From contig NZ_CP041666.1 in NCBI RefSeq assembly GCF_007301515.1, forward strand, positions 248,001 to 312,000: 64,000 bases of DNA. The letters run 5' to 3'. The notes under the pieces are model-generated. The model was not told the origin of the DNA. It did not search any database and saw only the letters and a program-made list of their open reading frames with translations. This DNA comes from Radiobacillus deserti. GTDB taxonomy: Bacteria > Bacillota > Bacilli > Bacillales > Amphibacillaceae. Below, in pieces: positions 41,988 to 48,786 of the stretch. The position numbers and the translations under genes were made by a program. Numbering within the stretch: position 1 is the stretch's first letter; each line of letters starts with the position of its first letter.

Positions 41988-43256
41988 ATGGAAATGGCAC
42001 TTATGGATAATTTATGGGTTATTGTTGGTACGGTCCTTGTTTTCCTTATGCTAGGTGGGTTTATTTTACTTGAGGCAGGATCGACTAGAATGAAAAATGC
42101 TGGCCACATTGCAGGTAAAACGATTTTCACAGCTGGTATTGGTGCGTTAGTGTTCTGGGCAGTAGGCTACGGATTGATTTACGGTTCAGAGGGCGCCTTT
42201 ATCGGATGGGGAAGCTTCTTTTACGGAGATGCATCCTTCTCTGGGGAAGGGCTAGCTCCTGCAGTCGATATTATGTTCCAAATGGTCTTTGCGCTTGTGG
42301 CATTAACCATTGCATTTGGTGGATTTGCAGAACGTGCGAAGCTTTCTGCATATGTTATATTCGCAGTATTATTTTCTGCTCTAATCTATCCTGTTGTTGC
42401 ACACTGGATTTGGGGTGGTGGCTGGTTAGCTGGTCACGGAAAGCAAGACTTTGCCGGTTCTACCGTTGTTCACTTAACAGGTGCGATGGCAGCTTTAGCA
42501 GCAACAATTATTTTAAAACCACGTATCGGTAAATTTAACAAAGACGGTTCTTCGAATGATATTGCTGGTCATAACCAAGTGTACACAGCGTTAGGGGTCC
42601 TACTTCTTTGGGTAGGTTGGTTTGGATTTAACGGTGGTAGTACATTCGGGGTTGCGGATGCTTTCTTTGGCTTCGTATCTCTAAACACGATGTTAGGGGC
42701 GGCTGCTGGTGCGGTTGCAGCGATGTCTGTTGCTTGGGCTGTTAATGGAAAAGCCGACGTACCATCCATGTTAAATGGAGCTCTGGCTGGTCTTGTTGCT
42801 ATCACAGCTCCTGCAGGATTCGTAGAGCCATGGGCTGCTGTAGTAATTGGTCTTGTTGGTGGTATTATCGTAGTATTCAGTATGAAACTGTTTGATAAAG
42901 CTAGAATTGATGACCCAATTTTTGCCTTATCTGTTCACGGTACGGTTGGGGTTTGGGGTACACTTGCAAATGGTCTATTTGCAGTGCCGGCATTCTCCTC
43001 TGAAATTGATTGGGGTAAACCTGGATTATTTTACGGTGGCGGATTGGAACAACTAGGCGTTCAAGCGCTTGGAGTTTTTACAAGTGGTCTTTATGCATTC
43101 GTTGCTTCTTTCCTTATTTTAAAAGTGATGGACATCGTAATGGGAGGTCTTCGTGTATCTGAAGAGGAAGAGATCATTGGACTTGATTTGAGTGAGCACG
43201 GTGGATATGGATATCCTGAGAATATTCCAAATCCAAATGATCAAAAAGGTGCCTAA
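41988..43256 (+). CDS. amt: Ammonium transporter
   Basis: The 422-residue Amt/Mep/Rh protein has about eleven membrane helices, GGFILLEAGSTRMKNAGH, GGFAERAKLSAYVIF, HWIWGGGWLAGHGKQDFAGS, TVVHLTGAMAALAATIILKP and LSVHGTVGVWGTLANG; the paired His residues of the conduction pore are present. It takes up ammonium under nitrogen limitation. AGGGGGAG precedes the ATG. No PII (glnK) gene follows, which in B. subtilis nrgA-nrgB is the normal partner. The TnrA/GlnR box upstream fits nitrogen control. Confidence 0.95.
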   Translation: MEMALMDNLWVIVGTVLVFLMLGGFILLEAGSTRMKNAGHIAGKTIFTAGIGALVFWAVGYGLIYGSEGAFIGWGSFFYGDASFSGEGLAPAVDIMFQMVFALVALTIAFGGFAERAKLSAYVIFAVLFSALIYPVVAHWIWGGGWLAGHGKQDFAGSTVVHLTGAMAALAATIILKPRIGKFNKDGSSNDIAGHNQVYTALGVLLLWVGWFGFNGGSTFGVADAFFGFVSLNTMLGAAAGAVAAMSVAWAVNGKADVPSMLNGALAGLVAITAPAGFVEPWAAVVIGLVGGIIVVFSMKLFDKARIDDPIFALSVHGTVGVWGTLANGLFAVPAFSSEIDWGKPGLFYGGGLEQLGVQALGVFTSGLYAFVASFLILKVMDIVMGGLRVSEEEEIIGLDLSEHGGYGYPENIPNPNDQKGA

Positions 43257-43358
43257 GAAAAAGCTATTTAAAAGAATATCGTAATAAAGTCTAGTTTCAC
43301 TGCTTTCTGATGGAGATATTGTCAACATTTGAGGCATCTGCTAGTGCTAGGTAGTAAC

Positions 43359-43416
43359 AGAAGCCTTGCCTTTTTCCTTATAATCTGAATATCAGTATAG
43401 GAAAGGCAAGGCTTCT
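43359..43416. repeat. Long hairpin between amt and the DUF294 gene
   Basis: AGAAGCCTTGCCTTTTTCCTTATA and TATAGGAAAGGCAAGGCTTCT pair over about 20 bases with a 13-base loop and a small bulge. The right side is followed by TATAGT, not a T-run, and the left side by AGTAAC; it is terminator-like in strength but not in tail. Confidence 0.6.
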
Positions 43417-43475
43417 TATAGTATGAAATGGGTTGGAATTATTAAAGGATGTGATTCCAAACCGAGGGGTTGGAT

Positions 43476-44453
43476 ATGGTGAGTAGATACGAAGCAATAA
43501 AAAAATGGCGATTTGACAAGATGACAACGGTGCTAACCAACCATACGGAACTGAACAGGCTCCACGACGAAGTGATGGAACGTACGGTTCAGGAAGCGAT
43601 TCAAAAAGTAGAAGGAGAGTGGGGGGAGGCTCCTGCTCCTTTTGCTTTTTTTCTAATGGGGAGTGCTGGGAGGTTTGAACAATCGATTTGGAGTGATCAG
43701 GATCACGGTATTATTTATGATGGTGATACAAAGTATCAAGCCTATTTTCTAGCATTAGGCGAGGAAATTAGAGATGGTTTAGTGGCAGTAGGATATGAGG
43801 AATGCGATGGTAAAGTAATGTCATCCAATCCGTTATGGTGTCAGTCTTATCTGGATTGGAAAGGACAGATTAGTAGCTGGTTAGAGGAAGCGAGCTGGCA
43901 ATCTTTACGGCACTTTTCCACGTTTTTTGATTCTCGTGTATTAATTGGGAAACAGGAGTATTTATACGAATTAAAGCAATGGGCGTTTTCTATTATTCGG
44001 GAAAACCGAGAGCTTTATCAACGCTTTGTGGATAACGTGGACTTTGTACAAAAAGGTGTAGGAGTGTTTGGGCAGCTGCTTCCAGAGCTTCGTGGAGAAC
44101 GATCAGGAAGTATTCATTTAAAAAAGACAGTCTTTTTTTCCTATGTGAACGCATTACGAATATTGGCATTAAAAGAAGAGATCGTTAATCCATCTACTAT
44201 TTCACGATTTGAAGAGATACCGGAGCATATGTATGCTTCAATCAAAAAGTACGAACAGGAATTTAGGGAACTACTGACCTATCGACTTCGTAGTCGTAAA
44301 AATGCAAAAAATTATAAAGAAGTTCATCACATACCGCTAAATACGTTGACGAAGGAAGAAAAGCAGGAATTAAAGCATTTTATGAAGAAGGGCTACAAAC
44401 TATTTTCGGAGACGAAAAATATAATAGAAAAAGAGTGTTCCACATGGTTATGA
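43476..44453 (+). CDS. DUF294 nucleotidyltransferase-like protein
   Basis: The 325-residue protein has FFLMGSAGRFEQSIWSDQDH, a nucleotidyltransferase-like GS-R-E-SDQD motif with the metal-binding Asp residues, and a C-terminal DUF294 helical domain (YVNALRILALKEEIV). Relatives usually follow CBS domains; here none is present. The function is unknown, although GlnD-like transfer has been suggested for the family. ATG 43476 has GAGGGG upstream. The downstream exonuclease gene overlaps its end, so the two form an operon. Confidence 0.8.
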   Translation: MVSRYEAIKKWRFDKMTTVLTNHTELNRLHDEVMERTVQEAIQKVEGEWGEAPAPFAFFLMGSAGRFEQSIWSDQDHGIIYDGDTKYQAYFLALGEEIRDGLVAVGYEECDGKVMSSNPLWCQSYLDWKGQISSWLEEASWQSLRHFSTFFDSRVLIGKQEYLYELKQWAFSIIRENRELYQRFVDNVDFVQKGVGVFGQLLPELRGERSGSIHLKKTVFFSYVNALRILALKEEIVNPSTISRFEEIPEHMYASIKKYEQEFRELLTYRLRSRKNAKNYKEVHHIPLNTLTKEEKQELKHFMKKGYKLFSETKNIIEKECSTWL

Positions 44454-45157
44454 ATCAAATGATGCAATTTGTAAAGCAATTGTCTAGTCGGACCGCCTTT
44501 AATCAAACGGACCCAAATCAAATTGCGTATATGAGACAGCTCCAACGAGAAATGAAAGAAAAGGATGTTCTTCATACACCGTTTGATGAATTGCAAGTAG
44601 TTGTCTTTGACATTGAAACGACAGGATTTTACCCGGAAAAAGGAGATAGTATTCTTTCTATTGGAGCAGTTCGAATGAAGGGAAATACAGTGTTAGAAGA
44701 GGAAATCTTCTATTCTCCCATTTATCATGAAAATGGTCCTTCAGAGGATATTCAAAAGCTCACAGGGTTAACGGTAGATGAACTGAGACAGGCAAACCCT
44801 ATAAACCTTGTATTAAAAGACTTTTTCCAATTTGTTAAAAGTGATACGTTAGTTGCTCACCATTCAAGCCATGAAAAGAAATTTATGAGACACGTTGCGT
44901 GGTCCGTTTTGAAAATGACCTTTCAACATCGCTTAATTGATACATCGTTTCTCACAAAAGTAATTGATCCTCAATCAAAGCTGCACACACTAGATGAATG
45001 CTGTGAGCATTATGGCATCCCCATTGAACAGAGACATCACGCACTATATGATGCCATTGCAACGGCACATTTATGGGGGGAAAGTTTACAACGAACGAAA
45101 GAATTGGGTTATTCCGATTTAAAGGAAGTCTATACACATATTGCTCAATTGAAATAA
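44444..45157 (+). CDS. DEDDh 3'-5' exonuclease (DnaQ/PolC epsilon-like)
   Basis: The exonuclease domain covers about residues 45-225: FDIETTGFYPEKGDSILSIG (ExoI Asp-Glu), LVAHHSSHEKKFM (ExoII region), and RHHALYDAIATAHLW (ExoIII His-Asp). About 45 N-terminal residues are extra and Met/Gln-rich. The likely start ATG 44444 is inside the end of the DUF294 gene (GTG 44435 and ATG 44450 are alternatives). It acts on single-stranded DNA or RNA ends in the family; its exact role is unknown. Pairing with a DUF294 gene recurs in Bacillaceae. Confidence 0.85.
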   Translation: MVMNQMMQFVKQLSSRTAFNQTDPNQIAYMRQLQREMKEKDVLHTPFDELQVVVFDIETTGFYPEKGDSILSIGAVRMKGNTVLEEEIFYSPIYHENGPSEDIQKLTGLTVDELRQANPINLVLKDFFQFVKSDTLVAHHSSHEKKFMRHVAWSVLKMTFQHRLIDTSFLTKVIDPQSKLHTLDECCEHYGIPIEQRHHALYDAIATAHLWGESLQRTKELGYSDLKEVYTHIAQLK

Positions 45158-45232
45158 CGTTTTTTGTATTATCGTATGGAGTATTTAGGAACGGAGCTGC
45201 ATATCGCCATTTACAAAGAGGGGGTAATGAGA

Positions 45233-45475
45233 ATGAACGATGCCATCCCTGATCACTTATCCACATTTCCAATTAGTGTCGTCGAGGAGCTGACGAAATT
45301 ATCGGCCAGGCAAATCAGGTACTATGAGGAACAAGGGCTCATTAAACCTGGTAGAAATGATGGGAATAGACGGGTATATTCCTTAGCTGAAATTGAGCGG
45401 TTGAAGAAGATAAAGAAGCTTATTGATCAAGGGGTCAACATAGCTGGAATAAAAGTCATGTTAGAGGATTTGTAA
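45233..45475 (+). CDS. Short MerR-family protein resembling the GlnR DNA-binding domain
   Basis: The 80-residue product has PISVVEELTKLSARQIRYYE, EQGLIKPGRNDGNRRVYS and LIDQGVNIAGIKVMLEDL. This follows B. subtilis GlnR residue for residue at many positions (GIVMQLTELSARQIRYYEE, EGNRRLFS, LIEQGVNMAGIKQIL). GlnR and TnrA have a C-terminal tail of about 25-50 residues that senses glutamine synthetase; here translation stops just after the HTH. ATG 45233 is eight bases from GAGGGGG. A terminator follows at once, so the short length looks natural. Confidence 0.75.
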   Translation: MNDAIPDHLSTFPISVVEELTKLSARQIRYYEEQGLIKPGRNDGNRRVYSLAEIERLKKIKKLIDQGVNIAGIKVMLEDL

Positions 45476-45480
45476 AATGT

Positions 45481-45505
45481 GGTTAACTTTTGTTAACCTT
45501 TTTTT
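45481..45505 (+). terminator. Terminator after the GlnR-like gene
   Basis: GGTTAAC, TTTT, GTTAACC, TTTTTTT. Seven perfect pairs and a strong T-run. Confidence 0.88.
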
Positions 45506-45543
45506 GGCACAAATAAGCCTGCTAGCCGGGTGAGTTGGATATA

Positions 45544-45579
45544 AAAGACCTGTCCTCAAATGCTTAGGAACAGGTCTTT
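45544..45579 (-). terminator. Terminator of the third chemoreceptor gene
   Basis: AAAGACCTGT and ACAGGTCTTT flank a 16-base loop with inner TCCT/AGGA pairing; the minus-strand side ends in TCTTTTATA just after the stop codon. Confidence 0.82.
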
Positions 45580-45582
45580 CCA

Positions 45583-46863
45583 TTATGTGTGAAATTTTAC
45601 AATCGTACTTTTTAATGACTCAGCTTGCTGTTTTAAGTGTTGGGAAAGATTTTCGAAATATTGAATGACATCTGCTTGTTCCTTCATAGCATCTGACACA
45701 TGCAATGCACCAGCAGAGGTTTCTTGAGCGATTGCGGTAACCTCTTGAGATTGCTGTGATGTAACTTGTATTCGTTGCATTTGCTTGTCTACTAGCTTTG
45801 AAATTTGCTCTACTGAGCTAGCGACTTCGAGAATCGTTTCAGCCATTTCATCCATGACGGAATTGGTTGTCGTGCCTTTTTCAGCTTCTTGGTTAGCTTG
45901 TCCTACTTGCTGACTAATTTGTTCCACGACACTTCCAACTTCAGATTGAATATTTCCGATAAGATCAGAGATTCCTTGCACGGCTTTCGCACTTTCATCA
46001 GCCAGTTTTCGCACTTCATCTGCTACTACTGCAAATCCTTTTCCGTGTTCCCCGGCTCTAGCTGCTTCTATAGAGGCATTTAATGCTAATAGATTGGTTT
46101 GATCCGCAATATCTCCAACGAGCTGAATGATTTGACCGACCTGGTTTGCGTTTTCTTCTAAACGATGAACGCTTTGTAAGGATTGTTGATTCGCCTGAGC
46201 GAGGCTTTGAATCCCTTGTACTAAGGAATTAATGACCTCTTTACTTGCTTGTAGTTCATTAACCATACTCGTTGATACTTGTTCGGAAGATTTGGCGTGT
46301 GACTGCACTTCTTGAGCAATTCGGATGATATCTTCTACGGAATCAGCAGTTGTTTGAACAGACAGCGCGGAATTTTCCGCACCTGCAGATATCTGCTCGA
46401 TTGTTTCTGTTATCGCTTTTGACTGCTCAGACGCTTTTATGGATGCATCTGATATTTGAATAACATTATCGTTTGTTTTAGTAAAGTTTTCATCAATACT
46501 TTTAACCATGTCACGTAAATTTTCAAGCATTTGATTAAAGGCAATACCTAAAGACTGGATTTCATCATTTGTTTTCGCCACTTCTACATCGATTCCTATA
46601 TCACCTTCGGAGGCATGAATCGCAGCTTGTTGTAGCTGTTTTAAAGGCTTCACAATAAAACCTGCAACAAAATACATTAGAATTCCAGACCAGATAATGC
46701 CCAGTGCAAATGTCACAATAGTAAATACGGTTTCATTAATAAAAGCCGCAAAATGTGAATGAACGTAATACATGAAGAAAGCACTTGTAGAATACGTAAT
46801 GAAAGCTAATAGTGTAATGAATAAAACGAGTTTTCCTCTTAGACCAAAACGAGATTTTTTCAT
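45583..46863 (-). CDS. Methyl-accepting chemotaxis protein, short membrane receptor
   Basis: Two hydrophobic segments at about 12-33 and 38-62 flank only a few residues, followed by a HAMP domain (KPLKQLQQAAIHASEGDIGI) and a full signalling domain with tip DQTNLLALNASIEAARAGE and VVADEVRKLADES. It lacks an outer sensor domain. Length 426. ATG 46863 has GGGGGG ten bases upstream; the frame extends 20 codons further. Monocistronic. Confidence 0.9.
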   Translation of the reverse strand: MKKSRFGLRGKLVLFITLLAFITYSTSAFFMYYVHSHFAAFINETVFTIVTFALGIIWSGILMYFVAGFIVKPLKQLQQAAIHASEGDIGIDVEVAKTNDEIQSLGIAFNQMLENLRDMVKSIDENFTKTNDNVIQISDASIKASEQSKAITETIEQISAGAENSALSVQTTADSVEDIIRIAQEVQSHAKSSEQVSTSMVNELQASKEVINSLVQGIQSLAQANQQSLQSVHRLEENANQVGQIIQLVGDIADQTNLLALNASIEAARAGEHGKGFAVVADEVRKLADESAKAVQGISDLIGNIQSEVGSVVEQISQQVGQANQEAEKGTTTNSVMDEMAETILEVASSVEQISKLVDKQMQRIQVTSQQSQEVTAIAQETSAGALHVSDAMKEQADVIQYFENLSQHLKQQAESLKSTIVKFHT

Positions 46864-47029
46864 CAATACGTTTCCCCCCACTAAACTTGTATCTAGTATA
46901 TACCTATTATAGGCCAAAAGCATTACGTACCGTATAGATAATTTTAAGTAAATCTAACAATCTTTTGAACAAGGAATAGGAATTAATTGAAATTTTTTGC
47001 AAAAAGGAAACCGATTTCTTCATGGATTC

Positions 47030-47038
47030 TGTTATAAT
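47030..47038 (+). promoter_or_regulatory. Extended -10 promoter of the MacAB-like operon
   Basis: TGTTATAAT combines the TGn extension with TATAAT. No clear -35 is seen at 17 bp, as is common for extended -10 promoters. Confidence 0.5.
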
Positions 47039-47049
47039 GGTAGTAATTT

Positions 47050-47063
47050 TGAAAGCGCTTTAT
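47050..47063. promoter_or_regulatory. cre site downstream of the operon promoter
   Basis: TGAAAGCGCTTTAT matches the ideal cre at all but the last two positions. It lies 12 bp after the -10, where CcpA would block initiation or elongation. Confidence 0.65.
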
Positions 47064-47084
47064 TATAAGGTGGGGGTGAATGGT

Positions 47085-47762
47085 GTGGGAGCTTTACTAA
47101 AGCTCAATCAGGTTGAACGAAGCTTTGGTACCGATGAACGAGAAGTTAAGGTGTTAAAGGGTATTACCGCTGAATTTCCGAGCCAACAGCTTATTGCACT
47201 TCGTGGACGCTCAGGATCTGGTAAGACGACATTGCTCAATCTTATTGGTGGCCTAGACCAACCTACGAACGGTGAGATTTTCTTTCAAGAGCAGTTAATC
47301 AGTTCGCTACCAGAGAAGCTTCGGACAGAAATGCGACGCTGTAAGATGGGAATTATTTTTCAATCCTATGGGCTTGTTCCAATGATGACTGTAGAAGAAA
47401 ATGTAGAGTTCGGCTTACGAATAGCAGATATTGATCGAACAGAATGGAAGCAACGAGTTGCGGAGGCCATTGAATTGGTAGGGTTAACAAAACGAAAGAA
47501 GCACCGTCCGTTTGAATTATCTGGTGGAGAGCAACAACGTGTCGCAGTTGCACGAGCGATGGCTTTAAAGCCGCCACTAATATTAGCGGATGAACCTACA
47601 GCAGAGCTAGATACAAGAATGGCATTTCGAATAATCCATGCGTTTCAGGAATTACTTTCACAAACAGATACAACGGTAATTATGACAACGCATGATCCAG
47701 GTATTCTAGAAATAGTGGATCATGTGTACACATTGGAGGATGGTCAATTTGCGCAAGAATAA
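47085..47762 (+). CDS. MacB-type ABC ATP-binding protein (first ATPase of the operon)
   Basis: This is a single ABC domain with Walker A GRSGSGKTT, IIFQSYGLVPMMTVEENVEF, signature LSGGEQQRVAVARAM and Walker B LILADEPTAELD. Length about 226. GTG 47085 is preferred: GGGGG lies eight bases upstream, and the protein then begins at GALLKLNQVERSFG, normal for the family. It overlaps the next gene by 14 bases. It would work with the FtsX-type permease two genes downstream. Confidence 0.85.
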   Translation: MGALLKLNQVERSFGTDEREVKVLKGITAEFPSQQLIALRGRSGSGKTTLLNLIGGLDQPTNGEIFFQEQLISSLPEKLRTEMRRCKMGIIFQSYGLVPMMTVEENVEFGLRIADIDRTEWKQRVAEAIELVGLTKRKKHRPFELSGGEQQRVAVARAMALKPPLILADEPTAELDTRMAFRIIHAFQELLSQTDTTVIMTTHDPGILEIVDHVYTLEDGQFAQE

Positions 47763-48774
47763 GAAGTGGATGTCCTTTACTATAGCTATTATCCCTTTAA
47801 CTGTTACGGTGAGTGGCTGTTCTTTCTTACCGAAGGAAGAAAAGGTGATCGCTCCTCCTTTGGTAGAACCTGCGGAGGTTAGCTATGATATAGCGGAAGT
47901 AAAAAAAGGGGAAATTATGAACCGAATTACTGGTACAGCAACCTTTATAGCGAAGCGTCAGGAAGGGCTGTTTTATGAGGAACAAGGTGGAAGATTAGAA
48001 AAAATACTCGTCGCAGAAGGGGATACCGTAAAAAAGGGACAAAAGCTAGTAGAATTGGATAGCGGAGATGTGGAATTTGAGATTCAAAAGATGGAAATAG
48101 AGCTAGAAAAAGCCGAGTTAAAGTTGGACCAATTAAAAGCACAATCAGCAGATAAGTACACCATTTCTATTGCAGAGTTGGATAAAGAGAGTATTGCTTT
48201 ACAGCTAACGCAATTAAGAAACCGGTTTACTTCTTCACAGCTTGTCTCGCCTATTAATGGGGTTGTTACTTATGTGACGGATGTGAAGTCAGGTTCTGTC
48301 GTAGAGCCATTTCAATCCTTAGTGGAAATTGCGGACACATCTAATCTACAGCTGATGTATTCAGCGATAAGTGCTGCAGCTATACAAGATGTTAAAGTTG
48401 GGATGAATGTGACGGTAACAATAGATGATAATGAAGTGCAAGGGAAAGTTGCGCAAACTCCTGAAACAGTTCCGGAGAAGGTGGCGGAGCAAGACCCAGA
48501 TCTTTATGAACGCAGCCTTTTAATAGATTTAACAGAAACACCAGAAGGAGTAGAGATGGGTTCCACAGCAGAAATGGAAATAATAATGGAGCGAAAAAAA
48601 GACACATTAGTCATTCCAATTAATGGTCTTCGAACTTCAGGTGGACGAAATTATGTGCAAGTACTTGTCAACCAAACGAAGCGTGAAAAGGACGTCGAGG
48701 TTGGAATTATTTCAGATACGGAAGTAGAGATAGTAAAAGGATTAGAAGAGGGAGAAAAAGTCATTTTGAAATAG
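47749..48774 (+). CDS. Membrane-fusion (HlyD/MacA-like) lipoprotein of an ABC exporter
   Basis: From TTG 47749 (GGAGG upstream) the product has a basic N-terminus, hydrophobic core and lipobox VSGCS, then a MacA-like order: barrel-sandwich halves (GGRLEKILVAEGDTVKKGQK and SSQLVSPINGVVTYVTDVKS) flanking a short helical hairpin (about 105-150), and a beta-barrel/MP region to VKGLEEGEKVILK. It links the permease with the cell surface. It overlaps the ATPase upstream and is followed by the permease. Confidence 0.85.
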   Translation: MRKNKKWMSFTIAIIPLTVTVSGCSFLPKEEKVIAPPLVEPAEVSYDIAEVKKGEIMNRITGTATFIAKRQEGLFYEEQGGRLEKILVAEGDTVKKGQKLVELDSGDVEFEIQKMEIELEKAELKLDQLKAQSADKYTISIAELDKESIALQLTQLRNRFTSSQLVSPINGVVTYVTDVKSGSVVEPFQSLVEIADTSNLQLMYSAISAAAIQDVKVGMNVTVTIDDNEVQGKVAQTPETVPEKVAEQDPDLYERSLLIDLTETPEGVEMGSTAEMEIIMERKKDTLVIPINGLRTSGGRNYVQVLVNQTKREKDVEVGIISDTEVEIVKGLEEGEKVILK

Positions 48775-48786
48775 GGAGAATTGATT

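Noticed and set aside
42206..42532. 108-codon frame inside amt
   Set aside because: It is an alternate frame of the ammonium transporter, rich in Cys and Trp, without a start signal.
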